Shown here: one piece after another, positions 5,621 to 9,860 of the stretch | How the letters are laid out: each line of letters begins with the position of its first letter | Numbering within the stretch: position 1 is the stretch's first letter | Source of the DNA: an uncultured Oscillospiraceae bacterium | GTDB taxonomy: Bacteria > Bacillota_A > Clostridia > Oscillospirales > Oscillospiraceae | NCBI GenBank assembly: GCA_934589325.1 | Contig: CAKTNU010000047.1 | Location: 1 to 9,860 of the forward strand | DNA length: 9,860 bases | Direction of reading: 5' to 3' | Program-made: the position numbers and the translations under genes | The notes under the pieces: generated by a model | Database searches by the model: none | What the model was told of the DNA's origin: nothing | Seen by the model: the letters and a program-made list of their open reading frames with translations, nothing else

Positions 5621-6907
5621 ATGAAATATATTATATCCACTCTCGGCTGCAAGGTCAACCAGTATGAGACGCAGGCGATGGAAACAATTTTGCTTGAGCA
5701 CGGCCATGAGCCCGCAGCTCCCGGCGAGATAGCCGACGCCGTGATTGTCAACACCTGCGCCGTTACCGCCGAGAGCGGGCGCAAATCGCGCCAGACGATA
5801 CGCCGTCTGCGCGACGAGAACCCGGGCGCGGTCGTCGCCGTGTGCGGCTGCTATTCTCAGCTCGACCCGGACGCTGTGGAAAAGACCGGCGCGGACGTCA
5901 TTTTCGGTTCGACCGACCATGCCGCGATGGTCACCGCACTTGAAAATGCCGTGGGGACGGGTGAGCACAGCGTGAATATCGACGAGCCGTTCAAGCGCCG
6001 TGTGTTTGAGCAGCTCCCGGCCGGAGCTGTAGCGGGCCGAACGAGGGCAATGCTGAAGATCCAGGACGGCTGCGTGAATTTCTGCACCTACTGCATCATC
6101 CCGTATACGAGGGGGCGTCTGCGCAGTCTGCCGCCGGATGCCGCTGCAGCAGAGACCGCGAGGATAGATGCAGAGGGCTACCGTGAGATAGTTCTGACCG
6201 GCATTGAGGTGGCATCCTACGGGGTAGACCTGCCCGGAAGACCCGGGCTTGCCGACGTTATTGAGGAGGTCTGTGCCGCTGCACCGGATATGCGCATACG
6301 CCTCGGCTCACTGGAGCCGACGGTGATAACCGAGGATTTCTGCCGCCGGCTCGCGGCGACGGGCAGACTGTGCCGCCATTTTCATCTTTCGCTGCAGTCC
6401 GGCTGCGACAAAACGCTCAAGGCAATGAACAGAAAATACGACACCGCGGGCTTCTACCGCGCTGTGGAGCTGCTGCGGGAATATTTCCCCGGCTGTGCGC
6501 TGACGGCCGACCTGATATGCGGCTTCCCCGGAGAAACGGAGGAGGATCATGCGGCGACGCTGGAATTTATAAAGAAGTGCGGCTTTGCGGATATGCATAT
6601 TTTCCCGTATTCCCGCCGCCCCGGTACTCCGGCGGACAAAATGCCCGGCCAGTGCGAGAACGCCGTGAAGTCGCGCCGTGCTCACGAGGCGCAGAAGGCC
6701 GCCGACGGGATGCACCGCGAGTTCATACGCGGCAGCATCGGGCAGATCCTGCCGGTGCTGTTTGAGACACAGCAGGACGGCATATGGACCGGGCACAGCG
6801 ACACATACATTCTTGTAAAGGCACGCGGAGAAAATCTGCGCGGCAAAATATGCCCGGTAGAGATAAAACTTGCGCAGGATGACGCACTTTTCGGAGAAAT
6901 AATTTGA
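5621..6907 (+). CDS. mtaB: tRNA (N6-threonylcarbamoyladenosine(37)-C2)-methylthiotransferase MtaB
   Basis: A 428-residue cytoplasmic radical-SAM methylthiotransferase that converts t6A to ms2t6A at position 37 of ANN-decoding tRNAs. The N-terminal UPF0004 domain starts with STLGCKVNQYETQ, the hallmark of the MtaB branch rather than MiaB or RimO. Its auxiliary [4Fe-4S] cysteines are Cys10, Cys46 (in VNTCAVT) and Cys77 (in CGCYSQ). The radical SAM cluster motif CxxxCxxC is Cys151, Cys155 and Cys158 (DGCVNFCTYCIIPYTRGR). HLSLQSGCDKTLKAMNRKY (255-273) and DLICGFPGETEEDH (297-310) are further family blocks. A weak TRAM-like region fills about 370-425. GGGAG (5610-5614) lies six bases before the ATG. 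It is divergent from a cysteine desulfurase, a plausible source of its clusters. Confidence 0.95.
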   Translation: MKYIISTLGCKVNQYETQAMETILLEHGHEPAAPGEIADAVIVNTCAVTAESGRKSRQTIRRLRDENPGAVVAVCGCYSQLDPDAVEKTGADVIFGSTDHAAMVTALENAVGTGEHSVNIDEPFKRRVFEQLPAGAVAGRTRAMLKIQDGCVNFCTYCIIPYTRGRLRSLPPDAAAAETARIDAEGYREIVLTGIEVASYGVDLPGRPGLADVIEEVCAAAPDMRIRLGSLEPTVITEDFCRRLAATGRLCRHFHLSLQSGCDKTLKAMNRKYDTAGFYRAVELLREYFPGCALTADLICGFPGETEEDHAATLEFIKKCGFADMHIFPYSRRPGTPADKMPGQCENAVKSRRAHEAQKAADGMHREFIRGSIGQILPVLFETQQDGIWTGHSDTYILVKARGENLRGKICPVEIKLAQDDALFGEII

Positions 6908-6932
6908 CGAATTAAATCGTTTGATGTATGCT
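6904..6932 (+). promoter_or_regulatory. Candidate promoter of serA overlapping the mtaB stop codon
   Basis: TTGACG (6904-6909) contains the mtaB TGA stop; after a 17-base spacer comes TATGCT (6927-6932), four of six matches to the -10 consensus. Transcription would start near 6939 and leave a leader of about 95 bases before serA. That leader contains a 6-bp inverted pair CCGATA (6970-6975) / TATCGG (7008-7013) but no recognisable riboswitch. serA could equally be read through from mtaB. Confidence 0.4.
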
Positions 6933-7034
6933 GATAGAGAATAAGACCGGACGCTTGTTCTCAAGACTGCCGATAAAGCGGCGGCGAAGCAGACGGCGTT
7001 CGGCAAATATCGGACATAACATGAGGTCACTGCA

Positions 7035-8198
7035 ATGTTTAAGATCAAAACCATGAACAGCATTTCTCCGGCTGGCATAGAGGCGCTCCGGAGCCGCGGC
7101 TGTACGGTCGGCGCGGATGAGGCGCGGCCGGAGGCTATACTTCTGCGCAGCGCGGAGCTGCACGGATATGGATTCAACCCCGAGCTGCTGGCCATCGGCC
7201 GTGCGGGTGCGGGCTACAACAATATCCCGGTCGGGGACTGCACGGAACGCGGGATAGTAGTGTTCAACAGTCCCGGAGCGAACGCGGAGGCTGTAAAGGA
7301 GCTGGAGCTGTGTTCTCTCGTCATGGCGTCCCGTGACGTGCTGGGCAGTATAGCATGGGTGCGCGGCATAGCCGGGGAGGGGGAGAGTATCCCCAAGCTG
7401 GTAGAGAAGGGTAAGTCGGCCTTTTCGGGGCCGGAGCTGCTGGGCAAGACCCTGGGCGTCATAGGCCTCGGCGCGGTCGGCGCGCTTGTGGCAAATATTG
7501 CGCTGGAGCTGGGGATGACCGTCTACGGCTATGACCCCTTCATGTCGGTCGACGCGGCGTGGCGGCTGTCCCGCGAGGTGCTGCGGGCCGATACGGTCGA
7601 CGAGATTTTCAGAAACAGCGACTACATCAGCATAAATGTCCCGCATACGGAGCAGACGCACCATATGCTTGACGATGCGGCCTTTGCAAAGATGAAGCAC
7701 GGCGTCCGCATCGTTAACGAGTCCCGCGCCGAGGTAGTGGACGATGAGGCGATGACCCGCGCACTGGAGCGCGGCACAGTCGCAAAATACGTGACGGATT
7801 TCCCGAACGAGCAGATCCTGAAGGCTCCGAACGTTATCGCGATGCCGCATCTCGGCGCATGCACGCCGGAGAGTGAGGATCGCTGCGCGGTGATGGCGGC
7901 AAATCAGCTGTTCGACTATCTCAAAAACGGCAACATAAAAAATTCCGTCAATCTGCCGGACACCTCACTCAGCCGCATGGGTGTGTGCCGTCTGTGCGTC
8001 ATACATCGGAACGTGCCGCGCATGATCACCAGAATACTCGACTTTATCAGCGACAGGAACATCAACGTCGAACACATGATAAACAAGCCCCGCGGAGAGT
8101 ATGCCTATACTATAGTCGACCTCGGGGAGAGTATCGGCAGCGATATTGCCGAAAGCATCCGCTCGATGGATAATGTCCTTCGTGTGCGTGTGATCTGA
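7035..8198 (+). CDS. serA: D-3-phosphoglycerate dehydrogenase with C-terminal ACT domain
   Basis: A 387-residue NAD-dependent 2-hydroxyacid dehydrogenase that oxidises 3-phosphoglycerate to 3-phosphohydroxypyruvate, the first step of serine synthesis. The substrate-domain motif GRAGAGYNNIPVGDC is at 55-69 with NSPGANAEAVKEL after it. The Rossmann motif GLGAVG is at 144-149 with Asp167 (YDP) as the NAD-ribose acidic residue. The catalytic triad by family comparison is Arg231 (NESRAEVVD), Glu259 (DFPNEQ) and His272 (MPHLGACTPES). Residues about 315-387 form an ACT-type regulatory domain, usually for serine feedback. The glycine that normally follows the catalytic Arg is Ala232. Length fits the short SerA form. 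GAGGT (7023-7027) lies seven bases before the ATG. No serC is adjacent in the window. A related 2-hydroxyacid dehydrogenase is possible, but the ACT domain argues for SerA. Confidence 0.9.
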   Translation: MFKIKTMNSISPAGIEALRSRGCTVGADEARPEAILLRSAELHGYGFNPELLAIGRAGAGYNNIPVGDCTERGIVVFNSPGANAEAVKELELCSLVMASRDVLGSIAWVRGIAGEGESIPKLVEKGKSAFSGPELLGKTLGVIGLGAVGALVANIALELGMTVYGYDPFMSVDAAWRLSREVLRADTVDEIFRNSDYISINVPHTEQTHHMLDDAAFAKMKHGVRIVNESRAEVVDDEAMTRALERGTVAKYVTDFPNEQILKAPNVIAMPHLGACTPESEDRCAVMAANQLFDYLKNGNIKNSVNLPDTSLSRMGVCRLCVIHRNVPRMITRILDFISDRNINVEHMINKPRGEYAYTIVDLGESIGSDIAESIRSMDNVLRVRVI

Positions 8199-8211
8199 AT
8201 TTAACGGAACA

Positions 8212-8245
8212 AAGGAACGGCCAGCCGTCAGGCGGGCCGTTCCTT
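8212..8245 (+). terminator. Strong stem-loop after serA, without a T run
   Basis: AAGGAACGGCC (8212-8222) and GGCCGTTCCTT (8235-8245) are exact 11-bp arms; inside them GCC (8224-8226) can also pair with GGC (8231-8233) around a GTCA loop, giving a 14-bp stem with one A-G mismatch. It begins 14 bases after the serA stop. The following bases (CTGCATGG) are not T-rich, so it may be a poor or factor-assisted terminator or a 3'-end stabiliser. Confidence 0.6.
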
Positions 8246-8334
8246 CTGCATGGATGAAGCCGGGCTGGGTACCGCTTTACGGAAAAGAGCCGGAAGCTAT
8301 ACGATGTTATAAGCCTCTGCACCGTGTTTATTCG

Positions 8335-8363
8335 TTGCGAAATGCGGGGAAGGATGGTATTCT
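8335..8363 (+). promoter_or_regulatory. Possible promoter of the alanyl-tRNA editing gene
   Basis: TTGCGA (8335-8340), a 17-base spacer and TATTCT (8358-8363) resemble a sigma-A promoter with three mismatches in twelve positions. The start would fall near 8370, only about 12 bases before the ATG and right at the ribosome binding site, which makes it questionable. No better match was seen in the 183-base gap. Confidence 0.3.
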
Positions 8364-8381
8364 TATTTTGAGGTGAATGAC

Positions 8382-9536
8382 ATGAGCGAGAAATTATATT
8401 ACATTGACAGCCATTTATTTGACTTTACCGCCAGAGTACTGGAGTGCAGGACGCTGGAGGAGGGCTTTGGGATCATCCTTGACAGGACGGCGTTTTTCCC
8501 GGAGGGCGGCGGTCAGGCGGCAGATACGGGATATATAGGCCCCGTGCGTGTGACCGACGTGCAGGAGCGGGACGGCGAGGTACTGCATTATACGGACACG
8601 GCAGTCGAACCGGGGCTGTATGACTGCCGTGTCGACCGCGAGCAGCGTTTGCGCAGGATGCAGAACCACTCCGGAGAGCATATCGTATCCGGACTTGTAC
8701 ACAGCCTTTACGGGTTTGAAAATGTCGGTTTTCACATGAGCGGCGAATGTATGACCGTAGATTTCAGCGGTGAGCTCGAATGGGATCAGCTTATGGATAT
8801 CGAGTGCCGCGCAAACGAGGCAGTGCGTGCCGACCTGCCGGTAACGGCGTGGTTTCCGGAGCCGGACGAGCTTGCGGGACTGAATTACAGGAGCAAGCTG
8901 GAGCTCACGGAAAATGTGCGCCTCGTGAAAATAGGGGATATAGACCTGTGCGCCTGCTGCGCGCCGCATGTGGCGCACACGGGCGAGATAGGCGTGATAA
9001 AAATATTCACGGCGGAGAGGCACCGCGGCGGAGTGCGCGTAACTCTGATGTGCGGTATGGACGCGCTGGACGACTATCGCCGGCATCAGGACAATGCGGC
9101 CGAAATTTCCCGGCTGCTCAGTGTTCCGCGTGACGGCATAGCGCCTGCCGTGAAGCGCATATTGGACGAGCAGGAGAGGCTGAAAGCGCGCATTGCCGAG
9201 CTGAACCGTGCTCTTATTGCGGCGATGGCGGCGGAATACGGCCATACCGAGGGAAACATATGTGTCTTTTCCAAGCTACTGGATGAAATATCCCAGCGCG
9301 AGCTTGTGAATCTGCTGGTGGACAAATGCACGGGCTTTGCGGCAGTGTTCTGCGGAAACGATGAAAGCGGCTACAGGTATGTTATCGGCAGCCGCAGCGC
9401 GGACCTGCGCCGCGCCGCACGGGAGATAAACGCGGCGATAGGCGGAAGAGGCGGCGGCAGACCCGAAATGATACAGGGGAGCGCCTCGGAAAGCCGAGAA
9501 AAGGTACAAAAATTTGTAGAAAATGCTCACGTATAG
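8382..9536 (+). CDS. alaX: Alanyl-tRNA editing protein, long AlaX type with DHHA1 domain
   Basis: A 384-residue cytoplasmic protein related to the editing half of alanyl-tRNA synthetase; AlaX proteins hydrolyse Ser- (and Gly-) mischarged tRNA-Ala in trans. The N-terminal part has TAFFPEGGGQAADTG (36-50), as in AlaRS. The zinc site of the second additional domain is complete: His96 and His100 in NHSGEH, Cys192 and His196 in CCAPH, followed by HTGEIGVIKI. Residues about 255-280 look like a coiled coil, and the C-terminal part ends in a glycine-rich DHHA1-like motif GGRGGGRPEMIQGSA (354-368), making this the long AlaX form. There is no class II aminoacylation domain, so it is not a truncated alaS. 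The ATG at 8382 is preferred because GAGGTG (8370-8375) lies six bases upstream; the in-frame GTG at 8373 is part of that site. It follows serA after 183 bases. Confidence 0.92.
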   Translation: MSEKLYYIDSHLFDFTARVLECRTLEEGFGIILDRTAFFPEGGGQAADTGYIGPVRVTDVQERDGEVLHYTDTAVEPGLYDCRVDREQRLRRMQNHSGEHIVSGLVHSLYGFENVGFHMSGECMTVDFSGELEWDQLMDIECRANEAVRADLPVTAWFPEPDELAGLNYRSKLELTENVRLVKIGDIDLCACCAPHVAHTGEIGVIKIFTAERHRGGVRVTLMCGMDALDDYRRHQDNAAEISRLLSVPRDGIAPAVKRILDEQERLKARIAELNRALIAAMAAEYGHTEGNICVFSKLLDEISQRELVNLLVDKCTGFAAVFCGNDESGYRYVIGSRSADLRRAAREINAAIGGRGGGRPEMIQGSASESREKVQKFVENAHV

Positions 9537-9590
9537 ACATAAAACAGCAAATTGTATAGGGCTTTTTGTTCATAATTCCTTAAAAGTTAA

Positions 9591-9619
9591 TTGACAATTA
9601 TATGACGTTTTGTTAGAAT
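9591..9619 (+). promoter_or_regulatory. Strong sigma-A promoter of the dehydratase gene
   Basis: A perfect TTGACA (9591-9596), a 17-base spacer and TAGAAT (9614-9619) match the consensus at eleven of twelve positions. The upstream bases (9571-9590) are AT-rich. Transcription should start near 9626, giving a leader of about 53 bases. It is the best promoter in the window, suggesting high expression of the downstream gene or operon. Confidence 0.88.
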
Positions 9620-9632
9620 ATCTCTGTGATAG

Positions 9633-9649
9633 TGGACGCCGTGCGTCCA
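9633..9649 (+). promoter_or_regulatory. Leader hairpin just after the predicted transcription start
   Basis: TGGACGC (9633-9639), CGT and GCGTCCA (9643-9649) form a perfect 7-bp stem with a three-base loop. In RNA it would sit about seven bases from the 5' end, suited to protecting the message. In DNA it is a dyad just downstream of the start, where a repressor could bind. No T run follows, so it is not a terminator. Confidence 0.55.
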
Positions 9650-9678
9650 AATTGGAAACAAAATATGGAGGGTTATCT

Positions 9679-9860
9679 GTGAAAGATCTCAAGCATCTCA
9701 TCTACTTTGAGAATCTGCTTCAGGAAGCCAATAACGATCTTGTCAAGCAGGCAAAGGCCGAGGGCAAGCGTGCTATTGGCTATACCTGCTACTTCATGCC
9801 TGAAGTTCTTCTCGACCTGCCCGGCTGCTTCTCCGTGCGTCTGAGAGCGCCGCGCTGCAC
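9679..9860 (+). CDS. 2-hydroxyacyl-CoA dehydratase subunit (BcrC/BadD/HgdB family), 5' end only
   Basis: The first 60 codons are present and the gene continues past the right edge. It starts at GTG 9679 with GGAGGG (9667-9672) six bases upstream. After an N-terminal helix (about 1-28) comes KRAIGYTCYFMPEVLLDLPG and then FSVRLRAPRC. This matches the start of the 2-hydroxyglutaryl-CoA dehydratase / benzoyl-CoA reductase family (PF06050), whose members have 'GY.C.Y.PEE....G..PVRL'. Such oxygen-sensitive [4Fe-4S] enzymes dehydrate 2-hydroxyacyl-CoA in amino-acid fermentation and need an ATP-driven activator. Cys36 and Cys60 may be cluster ligands. The likely partner subunit and activator genes would lie to the right. 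The substrate cannot be inferred. The call rests on a fragment. Confidence 0.75.
   Translation, partial: MKDLKHLIYFENLLQEANNDLVKQAKAEGKRAIGYTCYFMPEVLLDLPGCFSVRLRAPRC

Noticed and set aside
6928..7056. A 42-codon basic rightward frame between mtaB and serA
   Set aside because: Its ATG lies inside the candidate -10 box, has no ribosome binding site, and the frame runs into serA; the many Arg codons simply reflect GC-rich sequence.
6308..7195. A 295-codon leftward open frame spanning the mtaB end, the gap and the serA start
   Set aside because: Runs antisense through two well-supported genes and their intergenic region; no motif and no supporting promoter or ribosome binding site seen.
6912..7850. 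A 312-codon leftward open frame
   Set aside because: Antisense to serA, which carries a complete Rossmann motif and catalytic residues; the leftward product is rich in R/H/Q and shows no family motif.
8415..9245. A 276-codon leftward open frame
   Set aside because: Antisense shadow of the AlaX gene, whose zinc and glycine-rich motifs are intact on the plus strand.
9541..9575. Possible terminator after the AlaX gene ending in GCTTTTTGTT
   Set aside because: There is a T run but only about three convincing base pairs before it, so the hairpin is not supported.

Overview
The window looks like a chromosomal housekeeping stretch from an anaerobic, moderately GC-rich member of the Clostridia, most plausibly an Oscillospirales/Ruminococcaceae-type gut bacterium. 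The reasons are the strong AGGAGG-type ribosome binding sites, the readable sigma-A promoters, the PBP5/DacF-type carboxypeptidase, the MtaB tRNA-modifying enzyme, and the start of a 2-hydroxyacyl-CoA dehydratase subunit, an enzyme of strict anaerobes. This placement is inference from gene content. There is no rRNA, tRNA, IS element, phage gene or CRISPR array.

Layout. 1-170 (+) is the 3' end of a TctA-type transporter permease. It is closed by a perfect bidirectional hairpin terminator (189-221) shared with the convergent pgi gene (246-1520, -). Upstream of pgi on the same strand is a secreted D-Ala-D-Ala carboxypeptidase (1628-2764, -); pgi also has its own promoter in the gap between them. 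An AT-rich, repeat-dense divergent intergenic region (2765-3121) follows, then an AI-2E family membrane protein (3122-4402, +). That gene overlaps tail-to-tail by 10 bp with a NifS/IscS-like cysteine desulfurase (4393-5532, -). A compact divergent region leads to mtaB (5621-6907, +), then serA (7035-8198, +), a long AlaX-type alanyl-tRNA editing protein (8382-9536, +), and a strongly promoted 2-hydroxyacyl-CoA dehydratase gene that runs off the right edge (9679-9860+).

How the genes may work together. Cysteine desulfurase supplies sulfur for Fe-S clusters. Its divergent neighbour MtaB carries two cysteine sets expected to bind [4Fe-4S] clusters and uses sulfur to make ms2t6A in tRNA. SerA makes the serine precursor, and AlaX-family proteins clear mischarged Ser/Gly from tRNA-Ala, so serine synthesis and serine mischarging control sit side by side. 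Pgi and the carboxypeptidase cover glycolysis/gluconeogenesis and cell-wall trimming.

I did not find a convincing undescribed system. The most interesting signals are regulatory: an intrinsic-terminator-shaped hairpin with a T5 run buried antisense in the active-site codons of the cysteine desulfurase, the dense repeats of the 2765-3121 region, and the promoter plus leader hairpin before the dehydratase gene.
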